From NCBI GenBank assembly GCA_027405735.1, contig JAPEHQ010000015.1, forward strand, positions 372,001-436,000: a DNA stretch of 64,000 nucleotides. Reading direction: 5' to 3'. Positions 37,388 to 49,887 of the stretch are shown piece after piece. The notes under the pieces were generated by a model. The model was given only the letters and a program-made list of their open reading frames with translations, was not told the DNA's origin and did not search any database. Position numbers and translations under genes: made by a program. The DNA is from Mucor racemosus (lineage: Eukaryota; Mucoromycota; Mucoromycetes; Mucorales; Mucoraceae). Positions within the stretch are counted from its first letter, which is position 1; each line of letters begins with the position of its first letter.

Positions 37388-38500
37388 TTACTCCATTGGC
37401 GTTGATGGTCTTGAATCAGCAGCGGCTAAAACGTTTTTCAATTGCTTGACACCACCTTGAAGCGATAAATTTTCAGAACCTATCAAGGAATGATGAACAT
37501 GTTCAATTGATTTAAAATACTTTACAGTCTAATTTAATGTAAATGTTAGTCTTGATCTATTTACAAACGTTATTATATGACATTACCTTAACATGAAGTT
37601 CCAAAGTAGCATCTTCATCACATACAATTAAACCTTTGGGATGCATTTGAATAGCTGATACAGTCCACATATGATTAACACCCTCCTCGATACATTTAGC
37701 TAAAGCAATTGCCTAAATGTTTTATTAGTACATTTAAGAATAAATACTTTGTGATTTTACCTTGTGTGCACCTGTAATAAGGATTACTACTTCACGAGCA
37801 TCCATAACAGTACTATATAAAGACCATTAGTAAAAATGTAATCCTAGTAACCATACGTTTCACTTACGCCACACCAACTGTCAAAGCAAGTTTTGGAACT
37901 TTAGCAATATCGCCTTCGAAAAACCTGGCATTTGCAATAATCGTTTCATAAGCTAATGTCTTTACACGTGTACGAGATGTTAAAGAAGAACCAGGTTCAT
38001 TAAAAGCAATATGGCCATCTGGACCAATACCGCCCAAGAATAGCTCAATGCCTCCCACACGAGTAATTGCGGCTTCAAATTTCTTACACTCTTCGTCTAA
38101 ATCAGGTGCGTTACCGTCCAAAATATGAACATTTTCTGGTCGAATATCGACATGCATGAATAGATTCTTCCACATGAATGAGTGGTAAGATTCAGGATGG
38201 TCTCGCGGTAATCCAACATATTCATCCATATTGAAAGTTACAACATATTGGAAACTAACTTCACCGGATTTAAAGAGCTCAACCAAACGCTTATAAACAC
38301 CAATAGGTGAAGACCCAGTTGGTAAACCCAAAACAAAGGGTCTTTCAGAACTTGGTTCAAATTGGCGAATACGTTCCTTGATGTAATTTGCTAAATAATA
38401 AAAAGCAAGATTAAAATTCAATATACAAGTGACCTGCTGGCATGTACAAACCTACGAATCCTGACACTTCATCGTAATCTTCACGAATTATTAATCTCAT
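37388..38500 (-). CDS. Glucosamine-6-phosphate deaminase (isomerase)
   Basis: Five exons (38452-38500, 37868-38390, 37761-37812, 37587-37712, 37388-37528) encode 296 residues. The enzyme converts glucosamine 6-phosphate to fructose 6-phosphate and ammonium, the last step that returns chitin-derived amino sugar to glycolysis; it is cytosolic. Signatures: [13 protein letters not shown] at the start, [16 protein letters not shown] (phosphate loop), [11 protein letters not shown] with the catalytic Asp, and [27 protein letters not shown] carries the catalytic His and the ring-opening region, and ITGAHKA is allosteric-site-like. It is the GNPDA/NagB family at its usual length, full and apparently functional. 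In a chitin- and chitosan-walled fungus it links wall turnover to central metabolism. Confidence 0.96.
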
Positions 38501-39938
38501 TTTTTTTTCTTTTATTTTGAAAAGGGGAACAACGGATGTTGAGATGAACCTTTTTTTTTTTATCTTGTCTCGAGAGTTTATGGGTTTCCAAGTCAAAAGG
38601 TAACCAATCACATAATCACGTTGACTAAACATGCTGGTGTATCATCTTTTGAATATCATCACTATTTGCGTCATTTTACATTGTCATTCAACGAAATTAT
38701 ATACAGGAACAGCAGTTATACCTGTAAAATGATCAACCACATGTAGAGTTTAGATTAGTGGCTATCATAGGTCGATTATATATGCATATCATCTTGGGAT
38801 ATTCAAATCGCTTGGGTCTAGAAATGCCCAAAAGAGTACAATCAACGAATAAAGTTCATGTTTCGAATTATTTGTTTATCTACAATAAAAAATATCATAT
38901 ATATATATATATATTATAAGCGGCCTTAGGATCAGAACGATAATCACTTGATGTAGGCAGGGTCCTTTTACTATGTTGTACAATACCTTTACAATTGTTT
39001 GTGTTCACCAATGAAGCAATCATTTGATATCGTCCTTTTCAGAACTTTTGTGTCATTCAAATCTGACATCTACAAATGTTTTTTTAGGGGCATTGTTATA
39101 GACATTAATTCTTCTTATCGCACTCAACATGGCATCCAGAAAGAAGAATTAACTTGTATATATTGAAAGAACATAAAGGAAACTAAATCATACACATTTA
39201 TGCCAAATTTCTTGTACCTTGGGTTCATGAATACCGAAAATTGCAGTAATTACTATCTGTACTGAAACAGATCCACTGTGTTACTACGGCAAAAATAGGC
39301 GATTTAATAAAAACAAATTGAAATATTAATGTTAATCATCATTTTTCGACCAAATGGATGAATTAGAATACATAAATACAGCAGCAATATACAAAATATA
39401 CCTTCAATTATGCACAAAGGTACTGAAATCAGTCAAAAAACAGCATTTTTAAAGGATTGTTTTATGCACATTTTGTGCAAATCTAAAGCTCAAACTTGGT
39501 CAAAACTAATTCCTAAATCACGTACCTTGTTGCTATATTTTTATCTCGAATATCTCGAGTAACAAAAAACATGATCCAAATCGACCTCTCAACCCTTACA
39601 GATATAAGCAAAAATTGGTTGAAATCGTTTAATTGACATTTTGACCCCAAAAATGAGATTTTTCACTAAGCATTTCCTAAGCTTAAAATGTCCGGAATTT
39701 TTCAAAGAATTACATAGAGTTATTTATTTGGCTGCTAATTATCCAAGAAACTGACTTTTGTGCATAAAACCGATATCTTGATTTTTCAAAATTATGCAAA
39801 GTTTTTGGTGCATGAATTCAAATTTAGTGCCATCATCATATGCAGCATTTAATTTTTTACTTATAACTATTAAAGAGCTATACACAGTTACATAATACTT
39901 TGTGAAGTAATATGCGAAAAAGTGTTACCAAATTTCCA
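38501..39938. other. Intergenic DNA with diverged repeat
   Basis: Contains the deaminase promoter, a TA run at about 38898-38914, and from about 39440 a stretch like 15300-15655. The LINE-B target lies at the right end, and the matching flank resumes at 45626. No gene seen; the small ORF at 38411-38632 overlaps the deaminase first exon. Confidence 0.5.
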
Positions 39939-40082
39939 AATGGCATTTTTTTTTTTTTTTTTTATGGGATGAAAGTTTTAAATTTTATTTAAAAAAAGAA
40001 AATTGAAACTCATCATAGTGATGGACAAGGTGTATACTAGGTAAAGTGACCTGCCATATTAGTATCATATATATATATTATC

Positions 40083-43000
40083 CTACAAGTCATTCATATT
40101 AGACATTCTATATAGCTCTGAGCATATTTTCTTTGAGACTATTGTGCTGTTAAATGGCACTGAGTTGAGCACATGATTGAAGTGATGAAACCATATAAGG
40201 CGTGTTATCGTTGAGAAAATGTCGTATATGTTGATGTGTATGTCTAAATTGTATATATAGTATCTGGACAGTTTTAAATTTTTGAAGTCATGATAAGTCT
40301 GTTGAGGATTTACCACTCTTGGGTACCCAAGAAACTTGTTGAAAATTTCCTGCCATATATCTTTTTTGTGTACACACGAGATCAACAGATGCATACTGTC
40401 TTCTCTAAGATTGCATAGGTGGCATTTGTCTGAATCAATATCTTTCATTTGCATGTTGTAAAGGAAGGACTTGGATGGTATTCTGTCATGGATAACTTTA
40501 AACCAAAGGTTTCTTGCTGTGTGATGCATATTTGTCTTGTAAAATTCTGTCCATTGTTTTTTGGATATATTATTGTTGTAACCTTTTGGTATTATTAAAG
40601 GAATGCCTTGATTTAGGATGTATCTTATACGTTTTTTCTTCTGATCCAGCAATGGCTTCTTGTTGACATCTTGTATTAGTTTAGAGTATTCTGATAAATC
40701 ATTTGATTCTTCAAAAAAATTTTCTATGGAATTGTTTTCCATGTATTGTTGGAAAAAATGATTGTATTTAATGTGTTGTTCTCTTTCAAGTCGAATGATT
40801 TTTGATAACACTTTAGGTTTTTTGCATTCTTGTCTTGGTTTGTAGATTATGGATTTTGTCAAAGGAGTGTATTGAAAGAAGTCTTGTACCTTGCTTTGTT
40901 TGATTGTGGCAGTATTTATATTTATTAATTCATTATTGAGTTGTTCCTTGTTGCATATGGTGGTGAACGGCAGCGAGAGAAGTATTTTAGGTGATATTTT
41001 TATTTTTTCAGCATCCGGTTTGCATTGTTCTATACAAGAGTCTATAGCTTCGAAGATGTTGTGAAAGGAGTGTAAACCAGTAAATGAACTTTTGTAACGA
41101 GATTCAGGAAACAGAAGAGGCACTTCATGGTGAGGTGTATCACATCCATTTTGAAGGGCAAATACCATCAAGCTATATAAATGGCTAGGTACTGGATTTG
41201 GAGTTCCACTCACACTAAGTAACGCATTGATGTATCTAAGTTGTAGCATCTTCTGTTGCACTGATATGTTTAGCAGGCCTAATCCCCCTTCGTTTTTTGG
41301 CAGATAGAAGACATCCTTCTTCACTTGGATTCGTCTGTCATCAACAATATATTGATAGATAATGGAATTCAATCTTGAAGTAACCACCTTTGGTAGGTTG
41401 GTTAGTCTTAGGACATGCCACAGTTTTGATAGTATCATTGTGTTGGTCACAGTTGCTCGACCATATACTGATATCTTTCTTTCTTTATAAAAGTTGACAG
41501 TTGCTTGAATTTTTCCACTAATGTTGTCCACAAAGGTATCTCTTTGTTGATTGTTGAACCAGAGAGGGTAGCCTAGATATTTAAGATAGCCTGTACTTGA
41601 ATTATCAAACCATTTCATCCGTTGATTGTTTGTGATATAGTTCCGTAATTCTGCACCTTTATGACCCACCATCTTACTGCCATGGAGGGGAAACGCGACC
41701 GACTTATCTAAGTTGATTTTAGAATTTGACGCCTTGCTATATCCTTTCAAGCAATCTTCAATTGCCAAATATTCAGCTTTGTTTTTTGCAAAAATTAGTA
41801 TATCATCAGCATAGGCTAGTAGCTTAATTGGTTTTGGAGAAACCATGTTCATAGAATTTTGACTGCTTGGTTTAGTTGATTGCATAGTGTACCCAGTTAC
41901 AGCTTCATTATTAAGGATAGAGAGTAGAAATGGCTCTATTGCAAAATTAAAAAGAAGAGGTGAAATAGCATCACCTTGTCTTAGGCCTCGTTTTTGTTTA
42001 ATTGGATTTGTTAGAAAACCATTGACATTGACGAATATTTCATTGTTGAAGAACAGATTTTGGATGCATTGAATGATGGACTCAGGGATACCAAATTTTT
42101 CTAGGACCTTGGTCAGATAGTATGGATGAACTCTATCATAGGCTTTATGGTTGTCTAGCATTATACCAACATATTCAGTGAACTCGGATTTATTCAAACC
42201 TTTGCATACTTTTGAGTTTTCAATCATGAGGTTTAATGAAAACCCTTGATCTCCAATAAATCTTTGTGGCATGAATCCTGTTTGGAAGTTATTAATCAGC
42301 TGTGAAGCTATTCCCATGAGTCTGGAGTTCAGAATCCTAGTAAACACTTTGCAGTCGGTATTGATTAGAGAAATCGGCCTCCAGTTTGACAAATCTGACA
42401 AATCGCCTTTCTTTGGTAGTAGGATAATACATGCTTGTTGCCAAGATTTAGGAATAATTCCATATTTCAATGCATCATTGTACACCTTTTCGACAATTTC
42501 TTTACATCTTGGGTGAATCATTACAATATTGAGAATTTCATATGGCAATCCATCCAAACCAGGGCTACTTTTACGTGGACTTCATTTTGCACCTTGTTTG
42601 ATCTCTTCAAAAGATATGTCTTGTGTAATTTCCTCAGTTTCCTCTTTAGAGATGGATTTGTTAATGTGGTTCAGTATTGCATCTAAACAGTTAATATCTA
42701 TTCTTTCTTCAGTGTACAACTTAGAGTAAAAAGATTCTGCTGCTCCAATCTTAGAATCCTTATCATTGCAATCAGTTCTAGTATCCGGGTGTTTGATCAT
42801 ATTGAGGGTACGAGCTTCTCTTCGCTGGTCAATGGTTCTTTTGATATATGACGGCGAGTTTTCGTTGTTCTCCATCCAATACTTTCCTGATCTCAACCTT
42901 GCAATGTCTGTCTTTTCCTTTTGTAATTTTGAAATTTGTGTTTCAATATCAGGCAGTAGTATATTCAGACATTCTTTATTATCACGGTATAACCTCAAGA

Positions 43001-44003
43001 TACGGTTCCTCTCACTGTTTAGTTTCTTCAGTGTTGTCTCTCTGATTTGGTTGGTAGTGCGACAGAAATTAGTTGTAACTTTTTTGACCATATTCTTAAG
43101 ACAATCCCATTGGTCTTGAGTTGACAGTTCAGGATTTAGCTTGTTTTGAACGTAGTTTTCTATTTCTCTATTCAAAATGCTAACATATCTTTTGTTCTTA
43201 CATAGGTAAGGATTGGCTCTCCATATACCTTTTCCACAGTTATACATTTCTATAGTTAAGGTCTTGGTAAGTAGTGCATGATCGGTAAATTCCTGACCGA
43301 AAAATTCTACATCTCCACCATTCATCCTTTGAAAGAGCTCCTTCCCGGCAAACATGTAATCTATAGTCGAGAGAGAGATACGTCCTTGTCTATTCTGTCT
43401 ACATGTAGGCCCATATCCTTCTCCTTCTTGGTTCATACAGTCTTTCATATATCCCGCCATAAATTGGACTAACTCCTTGCTTTTACGTATTCTGGATCCA
43501 TGTCTGCTACCACTATCAAAACTGTAATTAAAGTCCCCTGCCATAATCAAATGTGGAAGAATCTCTGGCATAGATAAAAGTATGTTAACTATATCTTTAA
43601 AAAGATTATTCCTCTCTTGTCTTTGAACATGTCCAGAGTGTGCATAAATGTTCATGATGTAAAATGGTGTCGTAGGATTGTCTACAAAGGTAAGTTTGGA
43701 TAAAATCATTCTTCCATCTGTAGATATCTTGATTTTCTCAAGGTTAATTGCATTGTTAAAATTAATGATGGAACAGTGTTCAGTCCATATTGCTTGGTGA
43801 TATTTAAATTTGATTTCCATATTGTTGATTATTTCTTCAAACGAGTGATTTGGTATGTTGGTTTCCTGACATAGTAGGATATTTAATTTCTTGTTCTTTA
43901 ACATAGCTATAAAGTCGTCTGTAGTTGATTGTTGAGATTGTTTGTATAGACTTCTGCAATTGACAGAGCCTATATTGATGTTAACATATTTGGTATTATT
44001 CAT
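40083..44003 (-). pseudogene. LINE-B ORF2 with one in-frame TGA
   Basis: Endonuclease and reverse transcriptase as in LINE-A, 1,306 codons including the internal stop. The endonuclease half (42582-44003) shows IGSVNCRSLY, LCQETNIPNH, MNIYAHSG, MAGDFNYSF and TDHALLT. A TGA at 42582-42584 then interrupts the frame, which continues without shift into SPRKSSPGLDGLPYEILN. The reverse transcriptase keeps PKKGDLSDLSNWRPISLINT, MLDNHKAYDRV, GLRQGDAISPLLFNF and LLAYADDILIF. The C-terminal zinc motif is CHLCNLREDSMHLLISC. At the stop position LINE-A has Arg, so a CGA to TGA change is likely. The two halves are otherwise intact, so the lesion is recent. Confidence 0.92.
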
Positions 44004-44032
44004 AAGTATTGTTGATATTTATAGATCAGAAA

Positions 44033-45610
44033 TTAATCTGAATGTTCAGATATTTCTTCTTCATTGCTAGCACCTACTGGAGACACAAATATGTCTTCCG
44101 TTGCTTTTATTACTTTGCTATCATTGGTGCCCTTTTTCTGAGGCGTGGTAGGCTCAACCGATCCAGGAGATATAGCATCATTCAGACGTCTCTTGGATGT
44201 GTTGATCTTAGACGGCTTGAGTTGATCCTTACTTGTAGTTGAGTTTAAACCTCTATTTGCGGTGTCCGAAGATTGGCTTGATCTCAGCAATCTTGGTGCC
44301 CTCGAAGTCGAAGCAATATTCTTCTTAGCATGTTGAATTTGCTTTTCCCCTTCTTGATTAATTTGCACCCCGACATTGTCATCCTCATTGATATTAGGTT
44401 CGAAGTTCCCTTCATTCAATTCTGAAGCGACATCTTCCTCCCTGGTTCCAATCACAGTATTTTCTTCATTAGTTTCGGCTTCAGTGCCTTTAGCTGATTC
44501 AGTGACAACATCTTCCATGTTTTCTTCTTCCACAATGTTCCTGGTTTCTTCATTCTGTTCCTCTACCGAGGCAGCTAACACTTCAAAAGTATTGTTAGAA
44601 GTGAATTTTGCATTAGGATTACCTCCTTTCAACGCATCCAATAGATTAACTTCCATGCCACTAGATTTAGCTTGGTTTATATCACCATTGTCATTCGAAT
44701 CTTGATACTTGGAAGTTTCCTTGTTTCTAAGGTCCTTTTTGTTCCAGGGAGCAGCTGGACAGTCGGCCTGTAAATGGTTAGGGCTCCTGCATCGATGGCA
44801 AAGTTTTCGCTGCTTCTTGGGGCAATCATACTTGATGTGATCATCCGAATGACACTCAGGACAAATGGGCTTCATGTTTGACCATACTAGGTGAAGGGCT
44901 GTTCCCTCATAGCCAATAAGCTGTACCTGAGGAGTAAGGTCAGCTGCATAATTTTTTAATTTATCCCTGTTAAGAGTGACAAAGCCTCGGCCAGTAAACC
45001 AATCATGATCCTCCACCTTCGTCAATCCAATGTTCAGGATATCGCCGTATCTTTCAAATGTCTTGACAAGAGATTCCATCAACGCATCCTCATCATCAAG
45101 AGGGATCTCAGTAATTCCAACCCGAATTACTTGAGATGTACTCGTCAAGGTTTTACTAACTTCAATAGCTTTACCTTCCACTACAAATTCCTTTAAAAGC
45201 GCATCTTTGCATTCCTTTTCAGTAGAGAAGCTAAGTTCGACAACTTTTCGCTTGTTCTTTCCAATAATTCTTGGTTTCATACCTAAGCTGTTGGGATATT
45301 GCTCTCTCATGATACCTAAGAGGGTCTTATCTTTGAACACCATTCCAAGGAATTGAGAACAATCAATGACGATAGAGTTTTTTTCCTTCGCTTCAATGAA
45401 AGTCGAGTTGGATGTTAAGGTTTTAAAACATTCCGTATTATCCACATCTGGAGTAACATTGAATGCGTGTCGTTTTTGAAATTTGATTGCATCTGTGAAA
45501 GACTGATATGTAAATGGTTTGTTGCTTGGATTATGGCTAGAATCCAACGTTGATCTACCCTGTGAGGTAGATTCTCGCATTAAAAACTGATCTTTAGCGG
45601 AGAAAGCCAT
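44033..45610 (-). CDS. LINE-B ORF1: Gag-like RNA-binding protein
   Basis: 525 residues from the ATG inside the element. A further in-frame ATG nine bases upstream (45617-45619) lies in the target-site duplication and would add Met-Pro-Phe. It has the same layout as LINE-A ORF1: an RRM-like centre (IRVGITEIPLDDED and GRGFVTLNRD), two CCHC knuckles (CPECHSDDHIKYDC and CHRCRSPNHLQADC), then a long acidic Glu/Asn/Val-rich tail ending in a Lys/Ser-rich stretch. No stop or frameshift. The gap to ORF2 is 29 nt, against 5 nt in LINE-A. Confidence 0.9.
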   Translation of the reverse strand: MAFSAKDQFLMRESTSQGRSTLDSSHNPSNKPFTYQSFTDAIKFQKRHAFNVTPDVDNTECFKTLTSNSTFIEAKEKNSIVIDCSQFLGMVFKDKTLLGIMREQYPNSLGMKPRIIGKNKRKVVELSFSTEKECKDALLKEFVVEGKAIEVSKTLTSTSQVIRVGITEIPLDDEDALMESLVKTFERYGDILNIGLTKVEDHDWFTGRGFVTLNRDKLKNYAADLTPQVQLIGYEGTALHLVWSNMKPICPECHSDDHIKYDCPKKQRKLCHRCRSPNHLQADCPAAPWNKKDLRNKETSKYQDSNDNGDINQAKSSGMEVNLLDALKGGNPNAKFTSNNTFEVLAASVEEQNEETRNIVEEENMEDVVTESAKGTEAETNEENTVIGTREEDVASELNEGNFEPNINEDDNVGVQINQEGEKQIQHAKKNIASTSRAPRLLRSSQSSDTANRGLNSTTSKDQLKPSKINTSKRRLNDAISPGSVEPTTPQKKGTNDSKVIKATEDIFVSPVGASNEEEISEHSD

Positions 45611-45847
45611 GAATGGCATTTTTTTGGAAAACAGAATGAAAGTCGGTGTTTGAATCAGTTTCTATTACTACTACTGCAAAATCATACATTTGGAGCATAA
45701 ATCAGCTCCAAAAAGGCTGTTTTCTTGATTCCTTCCATCTTTTGAATTAAAGTCAAGTTGATACCAAACCTTAAAAACCTTGCATGAACATATATTTAAT
45801 TATTATTTATTTTTTCTTGAATACAAATGTAATAATATATCTACAGT

Positions 45848-45946
45848 TTATTTAAATCCGCCTCTACCTCTACCTCTAGTACCTCTTCCTCTACTGTTAT
45901 TGCTACCACCTCTTCCAGTGTTGCTACTACTGTTGCTACTGTGCAG

Positions 45947-45977
<31 letters not shown>

Positions 45978-48354
45978 CTGTATTGACCATGGTGATCATA
46001 ATGATCTTGATCATAAAGTTGAGTATAATGAGGTTGATGACTATAATAAGGCTGTTGGGGCTGTCCAGCCATATAATACATGGGTTGCATGTATTGTTGT
46101 TGCTGATGATGAGGATCAGGATGATAACTATACATAACAGCTGGTAAACCTGTATTTGGGTCTATAGGAACCATCATATTGTAATCTACTACAGGTGCGT
46201 AAGCAGGTTGTTGGTGATAATAATATTCTGGAGGAGGTTGTTGCATTTGATGTACGTTTGCATTATAATATTGTTGATCTACTGTTGAGGTATTAGGAGC
46301 AGCATTGCTGGACTGCGCGTTAATTGTGTTCTCATCGTAATTTGATCTTGCTACAGGTGATGAGTCAGATGAAGAAACTATCTCGAGTTGCTTTTTCGAT
46401 TTACTTTGCTCTGAAGTTACATCTAACACATTGTCTGCTTTTACATCAGTGCTGTCTAATTGTTTTGTTTCTGATATTTTAGGTTGTTCATCTTTACGTT
46501 GTCCTCGCTCTCGAGGCTTTCGTTCTCGTTTTGGCTTGGGATTGCTATTCTTTTTGCTGTCTTTCTCGGAATCAATTAGTTTTTCATCTAAGGTGGATAG
46601 TGCTTTTTCATTTACTGATTTGTTTTTCGATCTTTTTTGAGATTGCTTACTGTTGTCAGAATCATTCACTTCTTCAGAAACTATCTTTCTTTCGTTTGTT
46701 TTCTTCGGCTTCTTCTTTTTTCCAGACACTGTACTACGCTCGACGTCTTTTTCTTCGATATTCGACTCGTCATTCAGCTTCAAGCTTTCGGTTTTTGTTG
46801 TAATATTTGCCTTCTTTTTTCTAGCAGGTTTTTCTTTCGATTGGATGGTAGTTTTAGATTCGCCAACTTGATCGGGGTTGACGGGTAACGATTCCTGCCT
46901 ATCCTCCTGTTGTTGAACTGGCTTGGAAGATTTCTTTTTTCTGCTTGATTTTTTTTCTTCTGGAGGAGGTGTTGCTGTATCTGAATGAGGAGTGGGGCTT
47001 GATGTACCAGATTCGGTATTGTTGTCTCTAGTTTGCTTGGATCGAGATTTCATCTTTGCAGGTGGTAAGCTACTTTCATTTTCTTTTTGTTCCGCCGTCT
47101 TGTCTAGCTTTTTTCTAGTTTTATCTCGTCTCTCGTTCTTTTCTGGTTTATTAGTAGCATTTTCAAGGAGCAGATTTTCAGAAGGTATATCCTTTTTGTC
47201 AAATTTATCGGAGGATTCTTCTAATTTCTCTGGCTTGTTTCTTCGTTTATCTTTTTTGATGTCAATGTTTGGCTTGGAATTGTCTTTCCTTGTTTCATTC
47301 TTTGTCTTGCTATTAGCATCCTTACTTTGCTCTTTCTTTTCCTTGAGTTTCTCTCGATAATTTTCTTTCTTTTGCTCTTTTTTACTTTCTGAATTTTCTG
47401 TTTTGTTATCCATCTTTTTACTTTCAGTTGATTTATTTTCTGATCTCGCTTTCTTTCCTCTTTTTTCGACTAATTTATCGTTTTTAATTTGAGCAATTTC
47501 TTTGGATGCTGTTGATTTCTTTTGTTTTTGCTCTTTATCGATAGTATTTGTCTATGTAAATATTATGAGTGAATTGCACATATTGATCTTCTTATCATAG
47601 TTACATTGATTTTAAATGGCACAAATGCTGGAGGGCCATGTTCTGATTCTTCGCCGCCGTCTTTTGTGGTCGATTTTCCTCTGTATCGTTTCAAGAATTG
47701 CTATAAAATGTTGTAAATATCAGAAAAAAAATCACCATTTTATTGAATTTTAATCATACCTTTCCAGCTCTCCAAGCTTGCACTAACTCTTGAACATGCC
47801 CACCTAATTCTATCAACATATCAGGGCCTAAAATGAGAATTTGATCTTTGATTTCAATTGGTTTTTTAACCAAAAACTTGGTACCAGGTGGGGTATGAAG
47901 TCTATAGCAACAAAAAATTAGTATTTCAATGAATATCAAAGTAACAGTATACATACTTGAGACATTCCACTTTTCCTAATACTTCGACCGCTTTGTACTT
48001 CTTTTTGCTTCCGTCAGTAAATGTAACACTCAATAGTCTCGGGTTTTCTACTTGATTGACAGAAGGCATTGCAATGTTACGAACTTCCAATACTTGTAAA
48101 ACAAGTGGGCTAGGTATTTCAGTAGGTTTTTCAGTAGTTTTATTGAATCCTTTTGTAGTCAACAGTCGAAGATCCATCTACGAGATAATATTAGCTATTG
48201 TAATTGTGCTTCAAAAATGGAACCTTACATCTTTAGCACATGTAATATAGTCATCTAATGTCGATACAGTATCGTTTTCTGAAGCAATAAGATCAATGCC
48301 TTCTTGGGATAGAAACCATCCTTTAGCTTCAAACTCGTTAATTGAAGGAGACAT
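45848..48354 (-). CDS. TDRD3-like protein: RMI1-type OB fold plus RGG tail, no Tudor domain
   Basis: Five exons (48229-48354, 47957-48177, 47760-47901, 47605-47700, 45848-47551) encode 762 residues. The first 195 residues follow the DUF1767 plus OB-fold unit shared by RMI1 and TDRD3: FEAKGWFLSQEGI, LLSVTFTDGSKKKYKAVE, LHTPPGTKFLV, LGPDMLIELGGHVQELVQAW, and the TDRD3-like end GPPAFVPF. A highly charged Lys/Glu/Ser segment follows (about 196-540), then a Tyr/Gln/Pro-rich segment with a run of Gln near 720-730, and a Gly/Arg-rich RGG box at the C-terminus. TDRD3 recruits topoisomerase TOP3B through its OB fold and works on RNA and R-loops; RMI1 does so with TOP3A. No Tudor or UBA domain is seen. 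Assignment to TDRD3 rather than RMI1 rests on the PPxFVPF block and the RGG tail. Confidence 0.8.
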
Positions 48355-48596
48355 GGCTATGTTTTAAAGAATAAGAAAACACGAAATTTTGCATATTTTA
48401 AATACTCTCCATCTAGAAGTAGCTGCGGTGCTCGCGCGTCTTAACGGTCACTGTGCTGAAAGATGATTGAATGCAAACACAAGGAAATAAAGAGCGGGTG
48501 TAACAACAGAATCATAAAGGTTAAATTAGAAAAGAAATAGTAAGCAATTTTAATAATTAAAGAGAACAAAAATAAGATTAAAGACAACAGTTATAT

Positions 48597-49887
48597 TTAT
48601 GCAAGACGCTTGGGAAGACCATCTTCTTTCAAAAGAGATTCTGATTCATTCAAGACACGAGGTCCATCATCAACCTTGGTATGCAATAATCTACTAACAC
48701 TACCAGCGGGTTGAACAGGAATAACATTTTCATTGAAATTAGCATGAGATTTGGGGAGGAAATCTTCACCAAGTTTACCATTGATGGCATTATAAGGGTT
48801 AGCAAAGAATTCAGTGGGTTCCTTGTTGCTAGGGAAGTAATGACCGATCAATTGGATGATTTCAGCCATATTTTCCTTGGGAGCATAAATGACAGCATTT
48901 GGTCCAGCATCATAGGTATAAGCAGCCTTTAATTTACCGTCAGGAGAAGTGGCATTATATTCGTGAATGAGTTGGATGATTGCACGAGAGGTATCGTTCA
49001 TGTAAAAGATTGGAGGGTAAGTATCGAGACAAACAGCATGGAATTGATTAGAATCACGCATGGTCAACTCGGCAAAAGATTGGAAATCCTTTTCCAAAAC
49101 AGCCTTCTTCATACCTTCCATACGAGCAGGAACAATGTTGTTGATACGCTCATTCATCAAAAGACTAGTCTTGATTGTAGATTGCATACCTGCAGTAGAA
49201 GAAGTTCCCTTTTTGGCATCAGAAACAACACAAATCAAGGCTTGCAAATCGGGCCAGTGAGTTTCAGGAGCAATTTGAACAGCATAAGAATCAGATCCAT
49301 CAGCCTTTTCTCCCATTTCCCAAGCAACAAACCCACCAAACAAAGAACGACAAGCGGATCCAGATCCTTGACGAGCAATTCTAGAAGCTTCAGATGTTGA
49401 AATAGTTAATTCATAAACTTGAGACAAGGTATATACCAAAGCGGCTAATCCAGAAGCAGAAGAAGCAAGACCAGCGGCAGTAGGAAAGTTATTCTCGGAA
49501 CAAACATGAACAGGATATGTAGAAAGAGGTTCAATAGGGTTTCCATCAGCTTCAGCCTTTGCTTCCATAGCTTGACGAATAGCACGAGTTTCACGGAAAC
49601 AATTGTGCATACGCTTATTCTTGGTAATATCTTCCTCAATACCATTCAACCAAAGACGATCATGAGAGAACTCTTTGGCTGCAGAAATAGTAGTCTTACT
49701 ATGAAGAATATCTTGAGATAATGTAACAGACAAAGAACTGTTGGTAGGTAAAATAAGCTCAGTGTCGCGTTTTCCCCAATACTTGATAACCTATAATGAA
49801 ATTTCAGTTACAAACACTCAAATGTCAAAATAAGGGAAAACAACTTACAGCAATGTTAACGGGAGCAGTACAGGTGACAGTCTTCAT
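48597..49887 (-). CDS. MVD1: Mevalonate diphosphate decarboxylase
   Basis: Two exons (49849-49887 and 48597-49790) encode 410 residues, the usual fungal length. It performs ATP-dependent decarboxylation of mevalonate 5-diphosphate to isopentenyl diphosphate, supplying sterols, carotenoids and, in Mucorales, trisporoid sex signals. It belongs to the GHMP kinase superfamily: TAPVNIAVIKYWGKRD and LPTNSSLSVTL at the start, the ATP loop FPTAAGLASSASGLAAL, RQGSGSACRSLFGGFV, and AYTYDAGPNA with the catalytic-region Asp. The leader contains an AAG-type microsatellite (about 49920-49941). The terminal 40 residues extend past the core and look unstructured. Confidence 0.97.

Larger units (their letters stand above)
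39953..45611 (-). mobile_element. Nearly complete LINE retrotransposon, LINE-B
   Basis: A 5,659-bp element on the minus strand with 14-bp target-site duplications AATGGCATTTTTTT at 39939-39952 and 45612-45625. A T run at the left end corresponds to the poly(A) tail. ORF1 and ORF2 are related to those of LINE-A but strongly diverged, so they are two families or old lineages. As in LINE-A, the 5' end is one base before the ORF1 ATG. ORF2 carries a single in-frame stop; nothing else is broken. Confidence 0.9.

Noticed and set aside
38411..38632. Minus-strand ORF over the first exon of the deaminase gene
   Set aside because: It reads through the real intron; the spliced model restores the conserved MRLII start and frame.
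46431..47360. Plus-strand Ser/Phe-rich ORFs opposite the TDRD3-like gene
   Set aside because: Mirror of Lys/Glu-rich coding; no independent evidence.
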